Assembly (NCBI GenBank): GCA_013036995.1
Contig: JAAOXG010000005.1
Location: forward strand, 1 to 54,730
Length of the DNA: 54,730 nucleotides
Reading direction: 5' to 3'
Source: Lacrimispora defluvii
GTDB taxonomy: Bacteria; Bacillota; Clostridia; Lachnospirales; Lachnospiraceae
A program made the translations under genes and the position numbers. Of this stretch, positions 8,081-16,694 are shown in pieces; positions within the stretch are counted from its first letter, which is position 1; every line of letters starts with the position of its first letter. The notes under the pieces were generated by a model. It worked only from the letters and a program-made list of their open reading frames with translations, ran no database searches and had not been told where the DNA came from.

Positions 8081-9955
8081 TTACCTTTCTGCCAATTGTT
8101 TTTCTGTAAACAGTACGTAAGGAAGCCGAATGGTCATGGTAGTAAATTCACCCTGCCGGCTGGTAATTGTAATTCCGTATTCTGATCCGAAATCATACTG
8201 AATCCGCTTGTTTACATTACTAATGCCTACATGCCGGAAGAACTCCGTTTTGTTATGAGAATCGGTATCTTCCCGCAGTACTTTCTCGATCATTTCCTCC
8301 GACATCCCGATTCCATTATCTGTCACACGGATCATCAGTCCTTTTTCTCCAGCGATTTCTTCCGCTTCGGCTGAAACAATGATCCTGCCTGCCGCTCCTT
8401 TTGGTTCGATTCCATGAAACAAAGCGTTTTCAATAATGGGCTGTAGAGAAAACCGGTGAATCTGGCAGTTATAAAGTTCATCAGACTGAATCTGATATTC
8501 AATGGTTACACTGCCGCCGTAACGGTACTGCTGTATTAAAAAATAGTCCTTGATAAGATCCAGTTCTTCTCTCAGCGGAATCATGGAAGCAGTTCCTTTG
8601 GATACATTCTTTAAAAGCCGGGCCAGGGCAGTTGTCATGTCTGCGATGCCCCCCGCATTCTGAATGGTCGCCATCCACTTGATGGAATTCAGCGTGTTGT
8701 AGAGAAAATGAGGATTAATCTGACTTTGAAGAATCTGATATTCCAAATCCTTTTTCTGCTTTTCATCGGATACACGTTTTTCCATCAGCGTAATAATATT
8801 GCCGGACATGGTATTGATTCCTCTGCCGATCTGACCCAGCTCATGATTCCATTCAATGGTATTGTCTCTGGAAAAATCTCCGGTTGAAATACTGTCTATC
8901 TTATTACTCAGTTTATGGATAGGCTCCATAATAAAGCGGTTTAAAAAGAATGCAAGCAGGATGCCCATAGAAACAATAAAAAAGCAGATGCCGATGATCA
9001 GCAGTGTATATAAATTCTTTTGCTGTTTGAACTGCTGTTCTGATAAAATCTGGGATATGCTCCAATCGTTGACACCATCTATGGGACGTTCTATCAGAAT
9101 TCGTTTTTCTCCGCCACTCATGGTTACAGAATGAACCTGGGTGCCTGCTAAGAAAGATTCCTTTCTGGCTGAATTTTCCGGAATCTCATAGGGCTTTTTT
9201 GTTTCCACCAGGGTATTGGACTGATAACGATAGGTTTTATCTCCCATATTAATGAAAAAAAGACTGTCATCTGGAAGGGGATAGGTTGCCAGATAGTCCG
9301 TAAACAGTCTGGTTGAAATTTCAACATACGTCCATCCGATGATTTCTGAATTAAATTTGTCATAAACAGGACGTACAATTGGAATGAATTCTCCCTGACT
9401 GATCGAAGATAACGGGTCATGAATCAGCCCAATCCATAAAAAATCGTCAGCATGAAACAGAGGTTCAAAAAAATCACTCTTCCTTATTAGTTTGGCAGCA
9501 TAAGGAGAAGAGGTGCTGACGGAAGATGTCATATGGAGAAAGTTATTTTCATTATTTGTAGAAACAATTGCACGAATATATTTGTAGGAACGTGTTTTAT
9601 AATATTCTTCTTTCAGACGGTTATGGGTGGAAAGAGCCATTGGCCGTAAATTGCTGGAATCATTGGAAGCTGTAGGAAGCTTGTTTAAATCTTTAAATGC
9701 TTCCAGATAGTCCTGTATGACTCCATTGGAGCAGCACCATTTACTGAAATAAATGATATCCTTCATGTCTGTTGCTATGTTATTACTCACAACCTGCAGA
9801 CTGAATTCTGCAGACTGAACCTGATTTCTTCTGAGAAATAACTGAAAGACCGAGAAACAGACTGTGGTTGTAAGGACTGTGATAAGCAGCGTAACTGCTG
9901 CCGTCAAAATCATGATTTTGCCCCGTATAGTTTTTGGAATCAGTGTTTTCCACAT
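8081..9955 (-). CDS. YesM-type sensor histidine kinase
   Basis: About 624 residues: an N-terminal membrane segment ('IMILTAAVTLLITVLTTTVC'), a large extracytoplasmic sensing region (about 40-295), a second membrane segment ('LLIIGICFFIVSMGILLAFF'), a HAMP linker, then a His_kinase domain with phospho-accepting His in 'QINPHFLYNTLNSIKW' and an ATPase domain with 'NGIGMSEEMI' and 'HVGISNVNKRI'. It pairs with the adjacent response regulator and probably senses an extracellular sugar or the liganded binding protein. A TTG at 9967 lies almost on the AAAGGA ribosome site; the ATG at 9955 (spacer about 13) is the more likely start. Confidence 0.95.
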   Translation of the reverse strand: MWKTLIPKTIRGKIMILTAAVTLLITVLTTTVCFSVFQLFLRRNQVQSAEFSLQVVSNNIATDMKDIIYFSKWCCSNGVIQDYLEAFKDLNKLPTASNDSSNLRPMALSTHNRLKEEYYKTRSYKYIRAIVSTNNENNFLHMTSSVSTSSPYAAKLIRKSDFFEPLFHADDFLWIGLIHDPLSSISQGEFIPIVRPVYDKFNSEIIGWTYVEISTRLFTDYLATYPLPDDSLFFINMGDKTYRYQSNTLVETKKPYEIPENSARKESFLAGTQVHSVTMSGGEKRILIERPIDGVNDWSISQILSEQQFKQQKNLYTLLIIGICFFIVSMGILLAFFLNRFIMEPIHKLSNKIDSISTGDFSRDNTIEWNHELGQIGRGINTMSGNIITLMEKRVSDEKQKKDLEYQILQSQINPHFLYNTLNSIKWMATIQNAGGIADMTTALARLLKNVSKGTASMIPLREELDLIKDYFLIQQYRYGGSVTIEYQIQSDELYNCQIHRFSLQPIIENALFHGIEPKGAAGRIIVSAEAEEIAGEKGLMIRVTDNGIGMSEEMIEKVLREDTDSHNKTEFFRHVGISNVNKRIQYDFGSEYGITITSRQGEFTTMTIRLPYVLFTEKQLAER

Positions 9956-10013
9956 GATATCAGACAAGTCCTTTCTATTATAGATGTATTTATACCCAAC
10001 GCTGCCATTTTTT

Positions 10014-10042
10014 AAGTTAGCCTATTTCCTGTAAAATGTCAA
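10014..10042 (-). promoter_or_regulatory. Promoter of kinase-regulator-heparinase unit
   Basis: Minus-strand TTGACA (10042-10037), 17-base spacer, TAACTT (10019-10014), about 60 bases upstream of the kinase start. The -10 is imperfect. Confidence 0.55.
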
Positions 10043-10211
10043 TGAAAAGAGCCGTGTTATTTTTATAAAAACAGGTCAATATGTATACAAAAGATAAATT
10101 TTACTGTTTATCTTAAAATAATACATGTTTTAGTAATACAGAATTAATTTGTGAATAAATAGTGAATATTTTCTTAGATAATTTCCATTCTTAAATCCAA
10201 TGGAAGCGGGT

Positions 10212-10217
10212 TATAAT
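10212..10217 (+). promoter_or_regulatory. -10 element of the sugar-import operon
   Basis: TATAAT 60 bases before the binding-protein start, with only TCTTAA at the -35 distance. A perfect -10 with a poor -35 is typical of activator-dependent promoters and fits control by the adjacent AraC-type regulator (inference). Confidence 0.55.
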
Positions 10218-10276
10218 AGAGCCATGGTAAATCACAAGGGTTTACTGAAAACAATTTCAAATCAGGAGGGTATACA

Positions 10277-11626
10277 ATGAAAAAAAGAGCACTTAGCCTT
10301 GCACTTGCCTGTACCATGGCAGTCACTGCACTTGCAGGCTGCGGCGGCAGTTCCAAAGAAACCACAGCTGCATCAACAGAAGCAAGCAAAGCAGAGACAA
10401 AGGCAGCAGAGACCACTGCATCAGCAGGCGGTCAGACAACACTGAAATGGTCTGTCTGGGATATCAGTTCCACTACCTATTATCAGCCTCTGATCGACGC
10501 GTTTGAAAAGGCACATCCGGATGTTAAAATCGAGATGGTGGATCTTGGTTCTACCGATTATCAGACAGTTCTTGCAACAGAATTAACCGGCAGCGGTTCT
10601 GATTTTGATGTGGTAACTGTAAAGGATGTTCCAGGATACATGACTCTGGTAAACAAAGGCGTTTTAGAGCCTCTGGACAGCTACATCGATTCTTCCAAAG
10701 TGGATTTAACTCAGTATAAAGGCCTTACCGATCAGATTAAGGTAGAAAATAAATTATATGAGCTTCCATTCCGTAACGATTTCTGGGTACTGTTCTATAA
10801 TAAGGACATCTTTGATAAAGCAGGTGTTGCTTACCCAACCAATGATATGACATTTGAACAGTATGATAAGCTGGCAAGAAGCTTAACAGTAGACACACCA
10901 GGACAGGAAGTATACGGAGCACATTATCATACATGGAGATCTGCAGTGCAGTTATTTGGTGTACTTGACGGAAAAAATACCATTATTGATGGAAAATATG
11001 ATTTCTTAAAGCCTTACTATGATATGGTAATTAAAGAGCAGGAGGACGGCGTTTGCCAGGATTATGCTACGTTAAAGACCAGTGGACTTCACTACTCCGG
11101 CGCATTTGCACAGGGTAACATTGCTATGATGAACATGGGTACCTGGTTTATCTCCACTTTAATGGATAAGATCCGTACAGGTGAATATACAGACTGCAAA
11201 AACTGGGGAATCGTGAAATATCCTCATGCAGAAGGCGTAGAGCCAGGATCTACACTTGCTACCATTACTTCTCTTGCAATTCCTTCCAATGCACCTCATA
11301 AAGATCTTGCATGGGAATTCATTAACTTTGTAAGCGGAAAAGACGGAGCAGAGATTCTTGCTTCTACCGGAACCATTCCAGCTGTTATGAACAGCACAGT
11401 TGCTGATCTTGTATCCAGTGCAGACGGATTCCCAAAAGCAGACGGAACCAGTGTTGAAGCTTTAAACACTTCCAAGCTTTACTTAGAGATGCCTGTAAAT
11501 CCAAAGAGCTCTGAGATCGAAACTGTATTAAACGAAGCACATGATGCAATCATGACAGGAAGTATGTCTGTTGATGACGGCATTGCTCAGATGAATGAAA
11601 AAATCGGTGCAATTCTTGGCAAATAA
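10277..11626 (+). CDS. ABC sugar solute-binding lipoprotein
   Basis: 449 residues, family 1 extracellular binding protein of a CUT1 importer. A lipoprotein signal peptide is present with lipobox LAGC (Cys22), then a Ser/Thr/Ala-rich linker and the mature fold ('LKWSVWDISSTTYYQPLIDA', 'GNIAMMNMGTWFIS'). It captures oligosaccharide outside the membrane for the two permeases that follow. The ribosome site AGGAGGG is well placed. An intrinsic terminator directly after the gene and before the permeases would give the usual excess of binding protein over permease. No cognate ATPase gene lies in the window, so a shared MsmX/UgpC-type ATPase encoded elsewhere is probably used. Confidence 0.95.
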   Translation: MKKRALSLALACTMAVTALAGCGGSSKETTAASTEASKAETKAAETTASAGGQTTLKWSVWDISSTTYYQPLIDAFEKAHPDVKIEMVDLGSTDYQTVLATELTGSGSDFDVVTVKDVPGYMTLVNKGVLEPLDSYIDSSKVDLTQYKGLTDQIKVENKLYELPFRNDFWVLFYNKDIFDKAGVAYPTNDMTFEQYDKLARSLTVDTPGQEVYGAHYHTWRSAVQLFGVLDGKNTIIDGKYDFLKPYYDMVIKEQEDGVCQDYATLKTSGLHYSGAFAQGNIAMMNMGTWFISTLMDKIRTGEYTDCKNWGIVKYPHAEGVEPGSTLATITSLAIPSNAPHKDLAWEFINFVSGKDGAEILASTGTIPAVMNSTVADLVSSADGFPKADGTSVEALNTSKLYLEMPVNPKSSEIETVLNEAHDAIMTGSMSVDDGIAQMNEKIGAILGK

Positions 11627-11646
11627 AGCAGCGTGGTAACAAAAAC

Positions 11647-11679
11647 AGGCGGGCAGCATATAACGGCCCGCCTTATTTA
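11647..11679 (+). terminator. Intra-operon terminator after the binding protein
   Basis: Stem AGGCGGGC / GCCCGCCT with an 11-base loop, followed by TATTTAA. It sits between the binding-protein gene and the permease genes and probably lets only part of transcription through. Confidence 0.7.
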
Positions 11680-11715
11680 AAAACTTCTGATTTGATTTTG
11701 ACGGATAAGAACTGG

Positions 11716-11756
11716 AAAAGGAGGATAAGCCGTTTTACCGGGCTTTAAGACAGACT
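11716..11756 (+). promoter_or_regulatory. Shine-Dalgarno with hairpin in the spacer
   Basis: A strong AAAAGGAGG (11716-11724) stands 32 bases from the only plausible start codon (ATG 11757). Between them AAGCC (11727-11731) can pair with GGCTT (11741-11745) around a 9-base loop. With the hairpin folded, the effective spacer is about 13 bases. No in-frame ATG, GTG or TTG lies closer. Confidence 0.5.
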
Positions 11757-12824
11757 ATGGCTAAGACAATAACAGAAGCGCAAAAACAGGAAAAAATCGC
11801 GGCTTTACATGAGAAACGGGATGCACTCAGTCTTTTGTTAAAAGACGCAAAACGTACTCATGAGCGCGACAGGCTGATTGCGAAAATCGAAACAATAGAT
11901 GAGAAAATTAAGAAGGTGAGGACCGGAGAGATCCTTACCAGACAGGAAAAAAGAAATTTAGTCGCTTATTCTTTTATTGCTCCCAACTTTATCGGCTTTG
12001 CCATATTTACGCTGGGACCTATTATCTTTGCATTTGTACTGGCGTTTATGAGCTGGGATGGCAACAGTCCCATGAAATTTGCAGGAATTAAAAACTTTAT
12101 TGACATGTTTGGTAATGCAAGGTTTCATTCTTCCTTTGTCAATACCATCGTATACTGTATCGCCACCGTACCTTTGACGTTAGCCAGTGCACTGGGACTG
12201 GCAATCGTTTTAAACCAGAAAATAAAGGGAAGAAATTTCTTCCGTACGGTAGGATTCTTTCCTTACGTCGCCTCTCTGGTTGCAGTTGCAGCCGTATGGA
12301 ACATGCTTTTCAGCCCTCAGAAAAGCGGACCGGTCAATATGATTTTATATTATCTGGGAGTTCATGCAAAAAGCCTGCCTAAATGGTCGGCAGATCCTCA
12401 CTGGGTCATGTTTACAATCGTGCTCTTTAGTGTGTGGAAGAACATGGGATACTACATGGTAATTTATCTTGCAGGACTTCAGGGAATCAATGCAGAGCTC
12501 TATGAGGCTGCAGGCCTTGACGGGTGCAATTCCTGGCAGCGGTTCCGTTATATCACCTGGCCCCAGCTTCAGCCTACTACATTCTTTGTTACAATCATTC
12601 TGACCATTAACTGCTTTAAGGTTTACGATATTGTATATATGCTTGCCGGCGGTTCTAACGGCGTTGTAAGTTCCCAGGCAATGGTTTTGGTTTACCACAT
12701 TTATGAAGAAGCATTCCGTAACTGGAATCTGGGCTATTCCAGTGCAGTTGCAATTGTACTGTTCTTAATGGTTCTTGCAATCACCCTGGTTCAGTTCCGT
12801 GGTGAGAAAAAATATGCAAACTAG
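11757..12824 (+). CDS. ABC sugar transporter permease (MalF-like)
   Basis: 355 residues. A charged, Lys/Glu-rich helical N-terminal extension of about 70 residues precedes six or so membrane segments. The permease signature EAA loop is visible as 'ELYEAAGLDGCNSWQRFRYI' (E-A-A then G nine residues later). It forms the membrane channel with the next gene's product. The charged N-terminal extension is longer than in MalF-type partners of Bacilli but is common in clostridial CUT1 systems. The start codon is discussed in the separate ribosome-site entry. It is followed 17 bases later by the second permease. Confidence 0.93.
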   Translation: MAKTITEAQKQEKIAALHEKRDALSLLLKDAKRTHERDRLIAKIETIDEKIKKVRTGEILTRQEKRNLVAYSFIAPNFIGFAIFTLGPIIFAFVLAFMSWDGNSPMKFAGIKNFIDMFGNARFHSSFVNTIVYCIATVPLTLASALGLAIVLNQKIKGRNFFRTVGFFPYVASLVAVAAVWNMLFSPQKSGPVNMILYYLGVHAKSLPKWSADPHWVMFTIVLFSVWKNMGYYMVIYLAGLQGINAELYEAAGLDGCNSWQRFRYITWPQLQPTTFFVTIILTINCFKVYDIVYMLAGGSNGVVSSQAMVLVYHIYEEAFRNWNLGYSSAVAIVLFLMVLAITLVQFRGEKKYAN

Positions 12825-12841
12825 AAGAAGGAGGATATAAC

Positions 12842-13678
12842 ATGAAAGTAAAAAGCACAAATTATAAAATCAGCAGATCCCTCCTATATGTGGTTTTGCT
12901 CATTCTTACAGCGGTTATGCTGATTCCCTTTGCGTGGATGCTGTCGGCATCTTTAAAACTTGATAAAGACGTATTTATCTTTCCCATTCAGTGGATTCCC
13001 GAAAATCCGCGGTGGATGAATTATGTTGATATCTGGACAAAAATACCTCTGATGACCTTTGTGGGAAATACCATAAAGATCACATTAATCGTAACATTTC
13101 TTCAGCTTTTAACCAGCAGCTTTGCTGCCTACGCATTTGCAAAGCTGAAATTTAAATACAAAGACACACTTTTTATGGCCTATATTGCCACCATTGCTGT
13201 TCCGTGGCAGGTTTACATGGTTCCCCAGTTCATGATGATGAGAAATTTCGGATTGAATGATTCCCATCTTGCGATTATTTTCCTTCAGGCGTTTTCCGCC
13301 TTCGGAGTATTCATGATGAGACAGTTCTATCAGGGAATTCCCGATGAATTGTGTGAAGCGGCAAGAATTGATGGTATGTCAGAGTATCAGATTTACTCTA
13401 AAATTATGCTTCCGTTGTCAAAACCGGCGCTGTCTACGCTAACAATCTTTACTTTTGTTAATACCTGGAATGACTTCTTAGGACCGTTAATTTATTTAAA
13501 GACGGAATCCAAGAAGACACTTCAGTTAGGACTTAAAATGTTTATCAGCCAGTACAGCTCAGAATTTGGTCTGATTATGGCAGCATCAGTGCTTTCCTTA
13601 ATTCCTGTTTTAATTGTATTTTTATCCCTTCAGAAATATTTCGTAGAAGGAATTGCAGCTACTGGCGTGAAAGGTTAA
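12842..13678 (+). CDS. ABC sugar transporter permease (MalG-like)
   Basis: 278 residues with six predicted membrane segments. The EAA loop is 'ELCEAARIDGMSEYQIYSKI', and the C-terminus ends in '...GIAATGVKG' as in MalG-type proteins. It starts at ATG 12842 behind AGAAGGAGG and forms the heterodimeric channel with the preceding permease. The beta-glucuronidase gene follows after 3 bases, so import and hydrolysis are translated together. Confidence 0.95.
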   Translation: MKVKSTNYKISRSLLYVVLLILTAVMLIPFAWMLSASLKLDKDVFIFPIQWIPENPRWMNYVDIWTKIPLMTFVGNTIKITLIVTFLQLLTSSFAAYAFAKLKFKYKDTLFMAYIATIAVPWQVYMVPQFMMMRNFGLNDSHLAIIFLQAFSAFGVFMMRQFYQGIPDELCEAARIDGMSEYQIYSKIMLPLSKPALSTLTIFTFVNTWNDFLGPLIYLKTESKKTLQLGLKMFISQYSSEFGLIMAASVLSLIPVLIVFLSLQKYFVEGIAATGVKG

Positions 13679-13681
13679 ACA

Positions 13682-15499
13682 ATGGAAATAATAAAAAATT
13701 TCGTGGACAATATCCATAACGGGGATTATAAAAGGAACTACAGAATCCCCGTCATACAAGAGGAAACCCTGATTTTCCCAGGAGGAAGAAGAACCCAGTC
13801 TTTAAACGGGGAATGGAACTTTTCTGTGGACCAGTACGATAACTGTTTAAGAGCAAAGTGGTTTTTAGAACAGGAAATAAATGACGAAGGGCGAAGCGTC
13901 CCTCTTGATTACGCCTTTGACGACTGGGAAAAAATCAAAGTACCGGGAGTATGGAATCTTGCAAAACCGGAATATTTTTATTACGAAGGACCGGCGGTAT
14001 ACAGCCGCCGGTTTTCTTTGGAAGAAGAAAACAAAGGGCGAGTGTTCTTACAGTTTGGTGCGGTTTCCTATGAAGCCAGAATCTTTTTAAATGGAACCTT
14101 TCTTGGAATCCACAAAGGAGGTTCCACACCATTTTCCTTAGAAATTACAGCTCATTTAAAGGCGGAAAACAGATTAATTGTGGTGGCGGATAATACCAGA
14201 AGAAAAGAGCAGATCCCCAGTGAAAATACGGACTGGTTCTTATATGGCGGTATTTACCGGGACGTTTCCCTTCTTTTTGTACCCAATGTCTACATTAAGA
14301 ATATGAAAGCGGGTCTTGTTAACAGGGAAACCGGAGCGATTGAAGTGAAGGCTCTTATTGAGAGTGACAAGAAACTCACAGATCATACGCTGACTTTTTT
14401 AATTCCGGAACTTAACATAGAAGAAACCTTTTCTGTAAATGAAGACGGTACCTTTACAAAGGTCGTCCATGCACAGAATTTATCCCTTTGGAGTCCAGAG
14501 AATCCAAAACGCTATGATGTGATTCTGACTTTGAAGGAAAAGGGTGAAGTGAAGGATGAGGTAACGGATGTCATCGGCTTTCGCACCATAGAGACAAGAA
14601 ACAGAAAGATACTGTTAAATGGCAGGCCCGTATTCTTACGGGGAGCCTGTCTCCATGAGGAAACCGAGGATCATGGGAAAGCGGTAACAAAGGAGGATAT
14701 CCGGGAAGCCTTTCAGAGAGCGAAGAAGATGAACTGCAATTTCCTGCGCCTTGCTCATTACCCTCATACCCAGTGGGTTTCTGAGATTGCAGATGAGGAA
14801 GGAATTTTACTTTGGGAGGAGATTCCGGTTTACTGGTGGATCGACTTTTCAAACCCGCAGACCCTCAGTGATGCAAGAAACCAGCTGTCAGAATTAATCT
14901 CCCGGGATTTTAACCGGGCCAGTGTTATCATCTGGTCTGTTGGAAATGAAAACCCGGATACAGACGACAGGTATCACTTTATGAAGTATCTGGCAGAGAC
15001 AGCGAAAGAAAAGGACCCTTCCCGTCTGATTTCAGCTGCGTGTCTGGTAGATTCAGTAAATCTAAGAATTGCTGACCGGCTGGAGAGTCATCTTGATGTC
15101 ATTGGTTTTAATGAGTACTACGGCTGGTATGATCCTGATTATGAGAAGCTGACAGAAATTCTAAATGGATCTAAGCCGGAAAAGCCAGTGATAATCAGTG
15201 AATTTGGTGCAGATGGATACCGTACTGATAATAAAACCGGGAAGAATGTCCGCGGCTCTGAACAGGAACAGGAAGAAATCTATAAAAAGCAGGTAGAGAT
15301 GTTTGGTAAAACAGAATACATTCAGGGCACGGCGCCCTGGATCCTGTATGATTACCGGACGCCCAAGAGGCTTGGCGCATATCAGAAGGGATACAACATA
15401 AAGGGTCTGGTAACTGCGGACAGAAAGAGAGAAAAGCCTGCGTTTGCAGTGATGAAGAAGTTTTATGAGGAGGTAAGGGAAAATGAAGGAAACGACTAA
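13682..15499 (+). CDS. uidA: GH2 beta-glucuronidase
   Basis: 605 residues, the size of E. coli GUS: sugar-binding jelly-roll (about 15-190), immunoglobulin-like domain (190-290) and TIM barrel (300-600). The acid/base Glu423 is in 'SVGNENPDT' and the nucleophile Glu507 in 'ISEFGADG'. The uronate-recognition motif N-x-K-G is present as N572-I-K574-G, which separates beta-glucuronidases from beta-galactosidases in GH2. It is cytoplasmic, with no signal peptide. It would remove non-reducing-end glucuronate (or a related uronate) from imported oligosaccharides. Its last 17 bases overlap the GH88 gene, showing tight coupling. The substrate could also be galacturonate; the family symbol is given by motif, not by tested activity. 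Confidence 0.9.
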   Translation: MEIIKNFVDNIHNGDYKRNYRIPVIQEETLIFPGGRRTQSLNGEWNFSVDQYDNCLRAKWFLEQEINDEGRSVPLDYAFDDWEKIKVPGVWNLAKPEYFYYEGPAVYSRRFSLEEENKGRVFLQFGAVSYEARIFLNGTFLGIHKGGSTPFSLEITAHLKAENRLIVVADNTRRKEQIPSENTDWFLYGGIYRDVSLLFVPNVYIKNMKAGLVNRETGAIEVKALIESDKKLTDHTLTFLIPELNIEETFSVNEDGTFTKVVHAQNLSLWSPENPKRYDVILTLKEKGEVKDEVTDVIGFRTIETRNRKILLNGRPVFLRGACLHEETEDHGKAVTKEDIREAFQRAKKMNCNFLRLAHYPHTQWVSEIADEEGILLWEEIPVYWWIDFSNPQTLSDARNQLSELISRDFNRASVIIWSVGNENPDTDDRYHFMKYLAETAKEKDPSRLISAACLVDSVNLRIADRLESHLDVIGFNEYYGWYDPDYEKLTEILNGSKPEKPVIISEFGADGYRTDNKTGKNVRGSEQEQEEIYKKQVEMFGKTEYIQGTAPWILYDYRTPKRLGAYQKGYNIKGLVTADRKREKPAFAVMKKFYEEVRENEGND

Positions 15500-16664
15500 A
15501 GAATTATTTGAAAACAGACCGGAGCTGTCTGCAGACCAGTGCCGCAAAGCTTTGGACTTTGCTGTCAGACAGCTGAAGGATAATTTAGGAGAATTTACCC
15601 ACTCTTTTAAAAAAGCATATAGTGAAGACGGCTATTATAAGCCAACTCCCAACGTAAACTGGACCACCGGTTTCTGGACCGGCCAGCTCTGGCTGGCGTA
15701 TGAGTGGAGCAGGGATGATGCTTTTGCCAAGGCTGGCAGCATTCAGGCAGAAAGCTTTTTAAAGAGAATCGAAGATAAGGTGGAAGTGGATCATCACGAT
15801 ATGGGATTCCTGTATTCCCCTTCCTGTGTGGCAGCCTATAAGCTGGTAGGGGATGAAACGGGAAAGAAGGCGGCAATCAAGGCAGCAGATCAGCTCATCA
15901 GCCGTTTTCAGCCAGTGGGGCAGTTTATTCAGGCGTGGGGACCTATGAACCAGCCGGAGAATTACCGTTTTATCATTGACTGTCTTTTAAATCTGCCTCT
16001 TCTTTACTGGGCATCAGAAGAAACAAAAGATGCAAAGTACAGGGATATTGCTGAAAAGCACATTCATACTGCCATTGCCAATGTGATCAGAGAAGATTAT
16101 TCCACCTGGCATACCTTCTTTATGAATATGGAGACTGGTGAGCCGGATCATGGTGCAACCTGCCAGGGATACCGGGACGGGTCTGCCTGGGCAAGAGGTC
16201 AGGCGTGGGGAGTATATGGCTGTGCGTTAGCATACCGTTATACGAAACGAGAAGAGTATGTAGAAGACTTTAAGCATGTGACCGGTTACTTCTTAGACCA
16301 TCTCCCTGATGATTTAGTTCCTTACTGGGATTTGGAATTTACAGATGGATCTGGGGAGCCAAAGGATTCTTCCTCCGCTTCCATTGCAGCCTGCGGTATG
16401 CTTGAAATGGCTAACTATCTGCCGGAAGCAGAAGCGGCTTACTATCGATCCATTGCGAAGAAGATCATGGAATCGGTAGTGACTGGTTATGCGGTGAAAG
16501 AAGGAACCAAATCCAACGGACTGGTTCTTCACAGCACGTATTCCAAGAAATCTCCGTACAATACCTGCACTCCGGAAGGTGTGGATGAATGCAACATCTG
16601 GGGAGATTATTTTTATTTAGAGGCGCTGATCCGTCTGTCCATAGACTGGAATCCATATTGGTAA
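15483..16664 (+). CDS. ugl: GH88 unsaturated glucuronyl hydrolase
   Basis: 393 residues, all alpha/alpha-barrel. The two catalytic Asp residues of the family are seen as D106 in 'HHDMGFLY' and D166 in 'RFIIDCLLNL'; 'WARGQAWGVYG' and 'NIWGDYFYLEAL' are also typical. The enzyme hydrates and removes the 4,5-unsaturated uronate left by polysaccharide lyases, so it fits downstream of the heparinase-like lyase across the divergent promoter. In streptococcal enzymes an S-x-x-S-x-K motif recognises sulfated sugars. The corresponding stretch here reads S354-K-K-S357-P-Y, followed by a longer loop, so the final Lys is replaced. ATG 15483 lies inside the end of the preceding gene, behind GAGGTAAGG. Confidence 0.93.
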   Translation: MKETTKELFENRPELSADQCRKALDFAVRQLKDNLGEFTHSFKKAYSEDGYYKPTPNVNWTTGFWTGQLWLAYEWSRDDAFAKAGSIQAESFLKRIEDKVEVDHHDMGFLYSPSCVAAYKLVGDETGKKAAIKAADQLISRFQPVGQFIQAWGPMNQPENYRFIIDCLLNLPLLYWASEETKDAKYRDIAEKHIHTAIANVIREDYSTWHTFFMNMETGEPDHGATCQGYRDGSAWARGQAWGVYGCALAYRYTKREEYVEDFKHVTGYFLDHLPDDLVPYWDLEFTDGSGEPKDSSSASIAACGMLEMANYLPEAEAAYYRSIAKKIMESVVTGYAVKEGTKSNGLVLHSTYSKKSPYNTCTPEGVDECNIWGDYFYLEALIRLSIDWNPYW

Positions 16665-16694
16665 TAATCAATGATTGAAAAGAGGCGAATGTTC

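Larger units (their letters stand above)
9956..10276. other. Divergent regulatory region of the carbohydrate locus
   Basis: About 320 bases between the kinase gene (minus) and the binding-protein gene (plus). It holds one promoter for each direction (listed separately) and no reading frame. AT-rich stretches upstream of the plus promoter are where an AraC-type regulator would be expected to bind, but I could not identify a convincing direct repeat. Confidence 0.5.

Noticed and set aside
10201-10216. Possible CcpA (cre) site TGGAAGCGGGTTAT overlapping the -10
   Set aside because: The left half fits cre, but the right half lacks the CA end and two of the W positions; too weak to claim.
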